64,000 bases of DNA. Origin: Nocardia sp. BMG111209 (GTDB taxonomy: Bacteria; Actinomycetota; Actinomycetes; Mycobacteriales; Mycobacteriaceae). Within the stretch, counting starts at the first letter, position 1, and every line of letters starts with the position of its first letter. The stretch is taken from NCBI RefSeq assembly GCF_000381925.1, contig NZ_KB907307.1, forward strand, positions 3,472,001 to 3,536,000, in the 5' to 3' direction. Below the pieces are notes generated by a model. The model did no database searches. It was not told the DNA's origin and saw only the letters and a list, made by a program, of their open reading frames with translations. This document shows, one piece after another, positions 1 through 8,653 of the stretch. The translations under genes and the position numbers were made by a program.

Positions 1-4
1 CGGC

Positions 5-439
5 TCAGGACAGGCTGCTGAGCCCGGCGATCATCGCGCGGACGCTGGACTCGGCGCTGTCGTCGGCCACGGCCGCACCCCAGCTCCGATGCCCGTTGCA
101 CTCGCACTGGACGAAGGTCGCGGTGCCGTCGCCGGTCTGGCGCTGGTGGAACTGGAGGATCTCGACCGGATAACCCTCCTCGTAGAGGGCCGAGGTCAGC
201 GCGGCCACCGGGCTGCCCGCCGACACCACGGTCCGGAGGCGGCCCCCGAACTCGAGTGTCGCGGTGTACCCGGCGGGCAGCTCCTGCTGCCCGGTGGGGG
301 CCCATTCACCGAGCCGGACGGGACCGGTGTGCCCGCAGTATCGGTCGTAGAATTCGGCGGGGGTCAGCCCCGCGCTCTCGGTCCGCAGGCCCTTGGGCGC
401 GGCGGCGATGAAGGCATGTGCATCTATGGTGATCGTCAT
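5..439 (-). CDS. Hypothetical protein, 144 aa
   Basis: The complete 144-aa reading frame starts at ATG 439 and stops at the left edge of the window. I do not recognise the family. It has no signal peptide or membrane segment and looks like a soluble, mixed-composition protein with two Cys (C-x-C) near residues 112-114. The GC-rich third codon positions fit coding DNA. The plus-strand frame over the same bases is Arg/Gly-rich and looks like its shadow. Context gives no clue to function because the left neighbour is outside the window. Confidence 0.6.
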   Translation of the reverse strand: MTITIDAHAFIAAAPKGLRTESAGLTPAEFYDRYCGHTGPVRLGEWAPTGQQELPAGYTATLEFGGRLRTVVSAGSPVAALTSALYEEGYPVEILQFHQRQTGDGTATFVQCECNGHRSWGAAVADDSAESSVRAMIAGLSSLS

Positions 440-984
440 GGTTGACTAGGTCTTCCCAGGCTTTGTCGTATCTGATGACAGAGGGGACCAGCGCAAAGCA
501 GAAGTTCGGTGTGAGTTCTGTTCGACCCGCAGCGGGGGGCCGGTCCGAATCAGACCCCGCTGCGGCGGAGAACTACGAGAAGTACAGCGGCAGCCTTCGC
601 GGTGAGCGGAAGAAGCGCCGACCGGTCGCGGTCGGCGACATTCGGTAGGGCGCTACGGCTGGCAGCGGTGTTCGGCACGGCATCGACAATATGGACTCGA
701 ACGCCCGATGGCAACCATTTGGACACGGAACCGATGAGTAACTTCGGCACACACCTTCATGAACGCCGAACCAACGCGTGACGACCGTTCCAGCAACCGC
801 CGATCCAGCATGTCGCAGCAGGTAGCGCCGGTAACGATCGAAGCGGCAAATTCCCGGAAAACGGATTCGAATGTCCGATTCATGCCACTCTCGCGATAGC
901 CGCAGAGCCCGGCGGGCATTCGACGATCCGGGCCGACCGACCCGCCGGCGACGTCGCCGCGATGTTCGTGCCGAGGAGATTGAG
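440..984. other. Intergenic region without a confident gene
   Basis: This stretch is less GC-rich than its surroundings. A minus-strand frame at 653-880 (starting at ATG 880, MNRTFESVFREF) has tolerable codon use but no convincing ribosome binding site and no recognisable family. A plus-strand frame at 442-648 has composition unlike a protein. I saw no RNA gene. The right end should hold the promoter of the Cys-rich gene at 985. Confidence 0.4.
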
Positions 985-1317
985 ATGACCGATCTGACGA
1001 TTCAGAACGCGATCAACCACCTGCTCGGTTGCCACCGCCGGTGCGAGCATCAGATCACCGAATCGCTGAGCCGCGGCAGTGAGCACGCGACCGCGCGGCA
1101 CATCCAGACCCTGCGCGATTGTTCCGATCTGTGCCGCCTCGCCGGCGACCTGCTCGACCGCAATTCGGAATGGGACGGCCGGATCTGCGAACTGACCGCC
1201 CGGGTGTGCGCCGACACCGCCGAACGCTGCGAGCGGCTCGGCGAGACGGCCTGCGCCTCGGTCTGCCGGGCGGCCTCCGAGGCCTGCCACGCCTTCGTCG
1301 CGGCCGCCGCCGTCTGA
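985..1317 (+). CDS. Cys-rich four-helix-bundle protein (possible Csp/DUF326-type copper storage)
   Basis: The 110-aa protein starts at ATG 985, chosen because GAGGAG lies 6 bases upstream; the longer frame upstream is Arg-rich and has no such site. It carries ten Cys at residues 16, 20, 46, 50, 68, 75, 82, 90, 94 and 101. Three pairs are C-x3-C, and 68/75/82 fall at heptad spacing, so the Cys would line helix faces. That pattern, with many His and no signal peptide, is typical of four-helix-bundle copper-binding proteins (Csp/DUF326), where the Cys bind Cu(I) inside the bundle. The family call comes from this pattern; copper binding is inferred. It converges with polA. Confidence 0.65.
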   Translation: MTDLTIQNAINHLLGCHRRCEHQITESLSRGSEHATARHIQTLRDCSDLCRLAGDLLDRNSEWDGRICELTARVCADTAERCERLGETACASVCRAASEACHAFVAAAAV

Positions 1318-1390
1318 CCCAGCGCCGCAACCACTTTCGGCCGGCCGCGCCGGGCAGACCGCGGCGGTCACCGGCACCACCCGCGCCGCG

Positions 1391-4162
1391 TCAGTGGGCC
1401 GCCGCGTCCCAGCTGCGGCCGACGCCGACGGAGACCTCGAGCGGTACCGAGAGTTCGATGGCGTTCGACATGTGGTCGCGCGCAAGGGCTTCCAGCGCCT
1501 CTCGTTCGCCGGCGGCGACCTCGAAGAGCAGTTCGTCGTGGATCTGCAGCAGCATCCGGGAGCGCAGGCCGGCGGCCTTCACCGCGGTCTGCACGTTGAT
1601 CATCGCGACCTTGATGATGTCGGCGGCCGTGCCCTGGATGGGGGCGTTGAGGGCCATGCGCTCGGCGGCCTCGCGGCGTTGCCGGTTGCTGGAGTCCAGA
1701 TCGGGCAGGTAGCGGCGGCGGCCGAACAGGGTCTCGGTGTAGCCGACCTTGCGGGCCTGGTCGACCGCGTCGTTGAGGTAGTCGCGGATCGCGCCGAAGC
1801 GGGTGAAGTAGACCTCCATCTGCGCCTTCGCCTCGTCGGCGCTGATCTTCAGCTGTTGCGACAGGCCGTAGGCGGACAGGCCGTAGGCCAGGCCGTACGA
1901 CATGGCCTTGATGCGGCGGCGCAGCTCCGGGGTGACCTCGGTGATCGGGATGTCGAACGCCTTGGACGCGACGAAACTGTGCAGATCCTCGCCGGAGTTG
2001 AACGCCTCGATCAGGCCCGCGTCCTTGGACAGGTGGGCCATGATGCGCATCTCGATCTGGCTGTAGTCGGCCGTCATCAGCGATTCGAACCCCGGACCGA
2101 CCACGAAGGTGTCGCGGATGCGGCGGCCGGTATCGGTGCGGATCGGGATGTTCTGCAGATTCGGCTCGGTGGACGACAACCGGCCGGTGGCGGCCACGGT
2201 CTGATTGAAGGTGGTGTGGATGCGGCCGTCGTCGGCGACCGCCTTCAGCAGGCCGTCGACGGTCACCTTGAGCCGGGTGGCGTCGCGATGCGCCAGCAGA
2301 TGTTCCAGGAACGGGTGCTGGGTCTTCTCGAACAGCGATTCCAGCGCGTCGGCGTCGGTGGTGTAACCGGTCTTGGTGCGCTTGGTCTTCGGCATGTCGA
2401 GCTCGTCGAACAGCACCACCTGCAACTGCTTCGGCGAGCCGAGGTTGATCTGCTTGCCGATGACCTCGTACGAGGCGTTCGCGGCCTCCGCCACCTTGTC
2501 GGCGAACTCCTGCTGCAACTCCTCCAGGCGGGCGACGTCGACCGCGATACCCGCCCCCTCCAGCTCGGCCAGCACGCCGAGCAGCGGCAACTCCATATCG
2601 GTGAGCAGACCGGTGGACTCGATGCCGCGCAGCTCGGCGTCGAAGGCGTCGGCGAGGTCGGCGACGGCGCGGGCGCGCAGCAGTTCGGCGCGGGCGATCT
2701 CGGCGTCGACCTGTTCGGCGTCATCGAGCAGGGACAGCTGGGTGTCGTCGGGGTCCTCCACCCGCAACTCGCGCGAGAGGTAGCGCAGCGACAGATCGTC
2801 GAGGTTGAAGGTGCGCTGACCCGGCCGGACCAGGTACGCGGCCAGCGCGGTGTCGCTGGACAGCCCGCCGAGGGTCCAGCCGCGGCCGTGCAGCGCGTGC
2901 ATCGCGGATTTGGCCTCGTGCGCCGCCTTCGGGGTCCTCGGGTCGGCCAGCCAGGCACCGAGAGCCCGCTCGTCCTCCGGGGTGAGGGCGACCACGTCGA
3001 AATAGCCGCTCTCGCCGTCGGCGGCGGCGATCGCCATCGCGGTCACGTCGCCGTGACCGGGGGTGCCGGTGCCGACCACCGAAAGACCGTGGCGCACACC
3101 CACTCCGGCGTGATCGGCGAGCCAGTCGGCGGCGGCGCCGGGCTCGATCGCCCCGCCGGAGATCTCGAAGCCGGATTCCGCCTCCGGCTCCGGCGGCGCC
3201 AGCGTCTCGAACAGCCGGTCGCGCAGGACCCGGAACTCCAGATCGTCGAACAGCTGGTGGATCTTGTCGCGGTCCCACGGCTGCTGGGCGAGCTGGTCGG
3301 GGGTGTAGGGCAGCTGCACATCCTTGACCATCTCGGTGAGCTGCCGATTGAGTACGACGCTGGACAGGTTGGCCCGCAGCGCGTCGCCGACCTTGCCCTT
3401 CACCGTGTCGACCCGGTCGACCAGCGCGTTCAGATCGCCGTACTCGCGGATCCACTTCGCGGCCGTCTTCTCCCCCACCCCCGGGATGCCGGGCAGGTTG
3501 TCGCTCGGGTCGCCGCGCAGCGCCGCGAAATCCGGATACTGCAGCGGGGTGAGCCCGTACTTCTCCTCGACCGCCGCCGGGGTGAACCGGGTGAGGTCGG
3601 AGACGCCCTTGCGCGGGTAGAGCACCGTGACATCGTCGTTGACCAGTTGCAGGGAGTCCCGGTCGCCGGTGACGATGAGCACCCGGAACCCTTGCGGCAC
3701 AGCCTGATCGGTGAGCGTGGCGATGACATCGTCGGCCTCGTAACCGTCGATCGCCAGCGTGGGGATGCCCAGCGCCGCGAGCACCTCCTTGGTGATCTCC
3801 ACCTGGCCGCGGAACTCGTCCGGCGTCTGGCTGCGATTGGCCTTGTACTCCGGATACGCCTCGGTGCGGAAGGTCTTGCGGCTGACGTCGAATGCGGCCG
3901 CGACATGCGTGGGCTTCTCGTCGCGCAACAGGTTGATCAGCATGGCGGTGAACCCGTACACCGCATTCGTGGTCTGCCCGGTGACGGTCTTGAAGTTCTC
4001 GGCGGGCAGCGCGAAGAATGCGCGGTAGGCCAGCGAATGCCCGTCCAGCAGCAACAGCGTGGGCCGTTCACCGGCCGGATGCGCGGTGGCGGCGGACGAA
4101 CTCTGGCGCTGATCGGTGGTGGTGGGGGTCACCCGGAAGAGTCTAGGGACACCCACCGACAC
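1391..4162 (-). CDS. polA: DNA polymerase I
   Basis: PolA fills gaps and removes RNA primers in replication and repair. The 923-aa frame begins at GTG 4162; GTG 4132 is an alternative start giving 913 aa, and neither has a clear ribosome binding site. The N-terminal third is the 5'-3' exonuclease domain (LLLLDGHSLAYRAFFALP, VTGDRDSLQLV). The middle third is a 3'-5' exonuclease-like domain that seems to lack the usual metal-binding acidic residues, as in mycobacterial PolA. The C-terminal polymerase domain has motif A (DYSQIEMRI), motif B (RRIKAMSYGLAYG) and motif C (QIHDELLFE). It starts only 8 bases after the livGF stop, so it may be cotranscribed with the transporter. Confidence 0.97.
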   Translation of the reverse strand: MSVGVPRLFRVTPTTTDQRQSSSAATAHPAGERPTLLLLDGHSLAYRAFFALPAENFKTVTGQTTNAVYGFTAMLINLLRDEKPTHVAAAFDVSRKTFRTEAYPEYKANRSQTPDEFRGQVEITKEVLAALGIPTLAIDGYEADDVIATLTDQAVPQGFRVLIVTGDRDSLQLVNDDVTVLYPRKGVSDLTRFTPAAVEEKYGLTPLQYPDFAALRGDPSDNLPGIPGVGEKTAAKWIREYGDLNALVDRVDTVKGKVGDALRANLSSVVLNRQLTEMVKDVQLPYTPDQLAQQPWDRDKIHQLFDDLEFRVLRDRLFETLAPPEPEAESGFEISGGAIEPGAAADWLADHAGVGVRHGLSVVGTGTPGHGDVTAMAIAAADGESGYFDVVALTPEDERALGAWLADPRTPKAAHEAKSAMHALHGRGWTLGGLSSDTALAAYLVRPGQRTFNLDDLSLRYLSRELRVEDPDDTQLSLLDDAEQVDAEIARAELLRARAVADLADAFDAELRGIESTGLLTDMELPLLGVLAELEGAGIAVDVARLEELQQEFADKVAEAANASYEVIGKQINLGSPKQLQVVLFDELDMPKTKRTKTGYTTDADALESLFEKTQHPFLEHLLAHRDATRLKVTVDGLLKAVADDGRIHTTFNQTVAATGRLSSTEPNLQNIPIRTDTGRRIRDTFVVGPGFESLMTADYSQIEMRIMAHLSKDAGLIEAFNSGEDLHSFVASKAFDIPITEVTPELRRRIKAMSYGLAYGLSAYGLSQQLKISADEAKAQMEVYFTRFGAIRDYLNDAVDQARKVGYTETLFGRRRYLPDLDSSNRQRREAAERMALNAPIQGTAADIIKVAMINVQTAVKAAGLRSRMLLQIHDELLFEVAAGEREALEALARDHMSNAIELSVPLEVSVGVGRSWDAAAH

Positions 4163-4169
4163 CGTCGGA

Positions 4170-5963
4170 CTAGCCCACCCCCAGGTACGCCGACTTCACC
4201 GCCGAATCGGTGAGCAGCGCATGTCCCGCGCCGGTCTTGGTGACCTCACCGGTCTCCAGGATGTAGGCGCGATCGCTGCGGGTCAGCGCCTGCTGGGCGT
4301 TCTGCTCGACCAGCAGCACCGTGGTGCCCTGCGCGTTGATCTCGCCGATGATCCGGAAGATCTGCTGGATCACCATCGGCGCCAGCCCCATCGACGGCTC
4401 GTCCAGCAGCAGCAGTTTCGGCCGGGCCATCAGCGCGCGGCCGATGGCCAGCATCTGCTGTTCACCGCCGGAGAGGGTGCCGCCGACCTGTTTGCGCCGC
4501 TCGGCCAGCCGCGGGAACAGGCCGAACACCCACTCCAGCGTGCTGTCGTATTCCGCCTTCTTGTCGAAAGGCCTTGCGTGGCAACCCATGTCGAGGTTCT
4601 CCTGCACGGTCATCCCGGGGAACACGCCACGCCCCTCGGGCGCCTGGATCAGTCCGGCGACCACCCGTTCGTGGGCCCGCATCCGGGTGATGTCCTTGCC
4701 CTCGAACATGATCCGGCCCCGGGTCAGGGGCAGCAGGCCGGACAGCGCGCGCATGGTGGTGGTCTTGCCGGCGCCGTTGGCGCCGAGCAGGGTGACCAGT
4801 TCGCCCTCCGACACGTTCAGCGAGATACCGTGCAGCGCTTGGATTCTGCCATAGTTGACCACCATGTCCTCGACCGCCAGCAGCGGTCCGGCGGGGCGGT
4901 TGGCCGGCACCGGGGGCTTCGCGGACGGATCGGCCACCACCGGCAGCACGGTGGTCTGGGTGCCCTCGTTGACGAACAGCGAGGACGGGGCGGGCGCGCC
5001 GGGCTCGGCCGCGGCGGCCTCGTCGTCGGGGACGCCGAGGTAGGCGGCGACCACCGCGGGATCCTCGCGGATCGCCCCCGGCAGCCCGTCGGCGATCTTG
5101 CGGCCGAACTCCAGCACCACGATCCGGTCGGTCACGCCCATCACCAGGCGCATGTCGTGCTCGATGAGCAGGACGGTGAACCCGTCGTCGCGGATCTTGT
5201 GGATCAACTCCATCAGCGCGGCCTTCTCGGCCGGGTTGAATCCGGCCGCGGGCTCGTCCAGGCACAGCAGTTTCGGCTCGGTGGCCAGCGCGCGAGCGAT
5301 CTCCAGCCGGCGCTGATCGCCGTAGGAGAGGTTGCGCGCCTTCTCCACCGCGCGCGGCGCGATGCCGACGAATTCGAGCAGCGCCATCCCGCGCTCGATG
5401 GCGTCGCGCTCCTCGCGGCGATGCCGCGGGGTGCGCAGGATCGCACCCGGCACCGAGGTGTGGTGCCGGGCATCGGTACCCACCACCACGTTCTCCAGCG
5501 CCGTCATCTCGCCGAACAACCGGATGTTCTGGAAGGTGCGCGCGATACCGAGCCGGGTGATCTCGTTGCGCTTGGACTTCGTCAGCGGTTTCCCGTCGAA
5601 GTACACCGTGCCCGCGGCCGGCCGGTACACGCCGGTGATCGCGTTGAAGCAGGTGGTCTTGCCGGCGCCGTTGGGCCCGATCAGGCCGAGGATCTCGCCG
5701 CGGCGGATCTCGAAGCTCACTCCGTCCAGCGCGGTCAGGCCGCCGAACCGGACGGTGAGCCCGTCGGTGCGCAGCAGCGGCTCGCCGACCGCGGTCTCGA
5801 TATCGCGATGCGGCGCAACCACATCCGCGACCGCGCCGGCATCGGCCAGCACCGGCAGTACGGCCGTCACGTCGACCTCGCCGGCGCTGGCGACCTCCGG
5901 CGCGGCGGCGTAGCCCGCGGCCAGATCCTCGTTGTCGAACAGCGCCCCGCCCGGACCCGTCAT
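4170..5963 (-). CDS. livGF: Fused LivG-LivF branched-chain amino acid ABC transporter ATPase
   Basis: A single 597-aa protein holds both ATPases of a Liv-type importer, which are normally separate ~250-aa proteins. Residues ~65-310 are LivG-like (Walker A GPNGAGKTTCFN, signature LSYGDQRR, Walker B LLCLDEPAAG, with the family's extended C-terminal arm). Residues ~360-597 are LivF-like (Walker A GANGAGKTTTMR, signature LSGGEQQM, Walker B LLLLDEPSMG). A ~45-residue Ala/Pro-rich linker joins them and a ~60-residue N-terminal tail precedes the first. The start overlaps the livM stop by 4 bases. It would energise uptake through LivH/LivM on the inner membrane face. The substrate could be branched-chain amino acids, amides or urea; the families overlap. 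Confidence 0.93.
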   Translation of the reverse strand: MTGPGGALFDNEDLAAGYAAAPEVASAGEVDVTAVLPVLADAGAVADVVAPHRDIETAVGEPLLRTDGLTVRFGGLTALDGVSFEIRRGEILGLIGPNGAGKTTCFNAITGVYRPAAGTVYFDGKPLTKSKRNEITRLGIARTFQNIRLFGEMTALENVVVGTDARHHTSVPGAILRTPRHRREERDAIERGMALLEFVGIAPRAVEKARNLSYGDQRRLEIARALATEPKLLCLDEPAAGFNPAEKAALMELIHKIRDDGFTVLLIEHDMRLVMGVTDRIVVLEFGRKIADGLPGAIREDPAVVAAYLGVPDDEAAAAEPGAPAPSSLFVNEGTQTTVLPVVADPSAKPPVPANRPAGPLLAVEDMVVNYGRIQALHGISLNVSEGELVTLLGANGAGKTTTMRALSGLLPLTRGRIMFEGKDITRMRAHERVVAGLIQAPEGRGVFPGMTVQENLDMGCHARPFDKKAEYDSTLEWVFGLFPRLAERRKQVGGTLSGGEQQMLAIGRALMARPKLLLLDEPSMGLAPMVIQQIFRIIGEINAQGTTVLLVEQNAQQALTRSDRAYILETGEVTKTGAGHALLTDSAVKSAYLGVG

Positions 5964-7525
5964 CGCCCCGCTCCTGCCAGTTCCCGATCGGCCGGTTGCC
6001 GGACCGCCTGATACACCTGCCGGCCGAAGGTGAGCAGCTTCTGCCGCACCGGGAACAGGCCCTGCGGCCGCAGAATCATCATCACCACCAGCGCGACACC
6101 GAAGTACAGATATTTGAGGTCACCGAGATTCTGCGCGCCGCCGGGGCGGAACAACAACACGCTGCCCAGCAGCAGGGCCGCCATGATCCCGGTGAAGATG
6201 GTCAGCGTGATCACCGCCCGCCGCGGCCACGGCGGCAACCGGTCACCGAGGTTGCGCAGCACCAGGATCAGCGCGACGAAGGCCACCACGTCGACACCCA
6301 GCAGCACATAGCCGGTGGTCTGGTCGGACACCAGATGCACCGAGGTCAGCCGGGCCGGCAGGTACGCGATGATGAACGCGCCGACCAGCACGCCCAGCTT
6401 GTTGCCCTGGCCGCCGATGACCACCGCGCACAGGAACAGCATGGAGTTGACCACGTTGAACTGGGTCGGGTTCACGAACTGCACCTGACCGGCGTACATC
6501 GCGCCGGAGACGCCGCCCACCGCGGCGCCGATGGTGAATGCCCACAGTTTGTACTTGAAGGTCGGCACGCCCATGATCTCGGCGGCGTCCTCGTCCTCGC
6601 GGATCGCCACCCAGGCCCGGCCGACCCGGCTGCGTTCCAGATTGCCGACCACCAGCAGCATGACCACGATCAGCACCATGCCCAGCCAGTACCAATAGGT
6701 GCCGTAACCGGCCCGGTCCAGCGGGTTCAGGCTGGACGGATCGCCCACGTTGCCGGCCGAGAACACGCCGTCCGGTTTCTGTGCCGACTCGCCGACGTGC
6801 GGATAGGCGACCTCGGACAGGCCCAGGCTGCCGTTGGTGATGTCGTCGAGGTTGTCCGCGAGCAGGCGCACGATCTCGCCGAAGCCGAGGGTCACGATCG
6901 CCAGGTAGTCGCCGCGCAACCGCAGCGTCGGCGAGCCCAGGATCAGGCCGGACAACGCGGTGACCAGCGCCGCCAGCGGCAGGCAGGCCAGCCAGGCCCA
7001 CTTCGTGTCCAGCCAGCCGCCGTGGGTCTGGTTCCAGGGACTGTTCTTGCTGGTCAGCAGCGATACCGTATACGCGCCGACGGCGTAGAAGCCGACGTAG
7101 CCGAGGTCGAGCAGGCCCGCCTGGCCGACCACCACGTTCAACCCGATGGCGACCAGGCAGTACATCGCCACCTGGGCCATGACCAGGCCGAAATTGTAGG
7201 CCGGGGTGTCCATCCCCGGCGGCGGGTACAGCGGCAGCAGGGCCAGCAGGATCAGGATCGGCACGCCGACACCCCACTGCGCGGGCCGGCTCAGGCCACC
7301 CCACCAGGTCCGCACCGAATCGCCGAGGCCCGGCCGCGGCGCGGTGTCCCCCTGGACCGGGAGCACCGTCGTGTCGTCTCCGGCGCGCCGCTTGGGCTCG
7401 GGCCGGGACGCCTCCTTCGGATCGCGCCGCTTGGGCACGGGCCGCGCCACCTCGTTCGGGTCGCGGCGCTTGGGGACGGGCCGGTCGGGCCGGTGCTCCG
7501 CCGGTCCGGGATTCTGATCGGTCAT
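5960..7525 (-). CDS. livM: LivM-type ABC transporter permease with long N-terminal tail
   Basis: This 521-aa permease forms half of the membrane channel of the Liv-type importer. After a cytoplasmic extension of about 90 residues come roughly ten membrane segments. The conserved stretch NVVVGQAGLLDLGYVGFYAVGAY and the coupling loop AWVAIREDEDAAEIMGV, which docks on the ATPase, identify LivM. The tail contains three spaced copies of an R-P-x-P-K-R-R motif, an unusual addition. The start (ATG 7525) overlaps the livH stop by 4 bases, and the gene end overlaps livGF by 4 bases, so the three are translationally coupled. Confidence 0.93.
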   Translation of the reverse strand: MTDQNPGPAEHRPDRPVPKRRDPNEVARPVPKRRDPKEASRPEPKRRAGDDTTVLPVQGDTAPRPGLGDSVRTWWGGLSRPAQWGVGVPILILLALLPLYPPPGMDTPAYNFGLVMAQVAMYCLVAIGLNVVVGQAGLLDLGYVGFYAVGAYTVSLLTSKNSPWNQTHGGWLDTKWAWLACLPLAALVTALSGLILGSPTLRLRGDYLAIVTLGFGEIVRLLADNLDDITNGSLGLSEVAYPHVGESAQKPDGVFSAGNVGDPSSLNPLDRAGYGTYWYWLGMVLIVVMLLVVGNLERSRVGRAWVAIREDEDAAEIMGVPTFKYKLWAFTIGAAVGGVSGAMYAGQVQFVNPTQFNVVNSMLFLCAVVIGGQGNKLGVLVGAFIIAYLPARLTSVHLVSDQTTGYVLLGVDVVAFVALILVLRNLGDRLPPWPRRAVITLTIFTGIMAALLLGSVLLFRPGGAQNLGDLKYLYFGVALVVMMILRPQGLFPVRQKLLTFGRQVYQAVRQPADRELAGAGR

Positions 7526-8559
7526 GCCCGCGCCCTTCCCAGGCTCTCTCCGAGGATGCCCGTGGGCCGCACCATCAGTACCAGGACCAGCACCAGGAAC
7601 GCCACGACGTCACGCCATTGGGTACCGAACAGGATCTGCCCGTACTGCTCGACCACACCGAGCAGCAGGCCGCCGAGCAGCGCGCCGCGCAGATTGCCGA
7701 TACCGCCGAGCACCGCGGCGCTGAACGCCTTGATACCCAGGATGAATCCGCCGGAGTAGATGATGCCGTTGGGGATCTTCACCGTGTACAGCAGCGCGGC
7801 GGCGCCGGCGAGTACGCCACCGATGAAGAAGGTCAGCACGATCACGCGCTCCCGGGACACGCCCATCAGGGTCGCGGTGTCGGGATCCTGCGCGACCGCG
7901 CGGATGGCCCGGCCGAACCGGGTCCGGTTGATCACCACCTCGGTGGCCAGCGCCAGCGCGACCGCGGCCAGCACGATCAGGATGGTGATGTTGGTGATGT
8001 CGGCGCCGAGGAAGCCGAACTGCTTGGTCGGCTGCACCAGGATGATCGGCTGCTGCGCGTTCGGACCGCCCAGGGACGGAACGAGTTTCGGCAGGATGAA
8101 GTGCACGAACTCCTGCAGCACGAAGGACATGCCGATCGCGGTGATGAGGAAGCTCAGCGGCCGGGCGCCGCGCTTGCGCAGCGGCCGGTAGGCCACCCGC
8201 TCCAGCCCGACGGCCACACCGCCGGACACCAGCATGCCGACGATCATCGCCAGCACCAGATAGACGCAGGTCAGCACCACTCCCTCGGAGTAGGCGTCCG
8301 GCGCCGCGGCGAAACCGAACAGCATCAACCCGACCAACTGGCCGAACATGCCGAGCATGAACACCTCGGAATGCGCGAAGTTGATCAACCGCAGCACGCC
8401 GTAGACCAGGGTGTACCCCACCGCCACCAGTGCGTAGATGGCGCCGTAGGTCAACCCGTCGACGGTCAGCCGCCAGAAGTTGTCGAACACGGCCTGGTAG
8501 TCGAAGCCGATCGAGGCACCGACCAGGTGTACCGAATCGGCCCAAGTTGTTGTCGTCAT
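7522..8559 (-). CDS. livH: LivH-type ABC transporter permease
   Basis: This 345-aa inner-membrane permease partners LivM. It has about eight hydrophobic segments, the LivH hallmark LTYGAIYALVAVGYTLVYGVLRLINFAH near residues 35-62, and a coupling loop FGRAIRAVAQDPDTATLMGV. It lies downstream of the substrate-binding lipoprotein gene, from which a strong stem-loop separates it. It overlaps livM by 4 bases. Confidence 0.93.
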   Translation of the reverse strand: MTTTTWADSVHLVGASIGFDYQAVFDNFWRLTVDGLTYGAIYALVAVGYTLVYGVLRLINFAHSEVFMLGMFGQLVGLMLFGFAAAPDAYSEGVVLTCVYLVLAMIVGMLVSGGVAVGLERVAYRPLRKRGARPLSFLITAIGMSFVLQEFVHFILPKLVPSLGGPNAQQPIILVQPTKQFGFLGADITNITILIVLAAVALALATEVVINRTRFGRAIRAVAQDPDTATLMGVSRERVIVLTFFIGGVLAGAAALLYTVKIPNGIIYSGGFILGIKAFSAAVLGGIGNLRGALLGGLLLGVVEQYGQILFGTQWRDVVAFLVLVLVLMVRPTGILGESLGRARA

Positions 8560-8596
8560 ACGTGTTTCGCCCTCATCAGTGGTGCGGCCACGACAA

Positions 8597-8638
8597 CAGC
8601 ACGTGCGGGACGGACGAGCGGCCGTCCCGCACGTGCTG
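8597..8638 (-). terminator. Strong stem-loop between the binding-protein gene and livH
   Basis: A perfect 17-bp inverted repeat (arms 8597-8613 and 8622-8638, 8-base loop) sits in the 94-bp gap after the binding-protein gene. No U-tract follows, which is common in actinobacterial terminators. A partial terminator or processing stop here would let the binding protein be made in excess over the membrane components, as in many ABC operons. The structure is seen; the role is inferred. Confidence 0.7.
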
Positions 8639-8653
8639 CGCCGGCGTGACCGG

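Noticed and set aside
442..919. Small ORFs on both strands in the first intergenic region
   Set aside because: No convincing ribosome binding site or family; described as an intergenic region instead.
1394..4213. 939-codon open frame on the plus strand opposite polA
   Set aside because: Its composition (Gly/Arg/His/Gln-rich) is the usual antisense shadow of a GC-rich gene, and polA on the other strand has all catalytic motifs.
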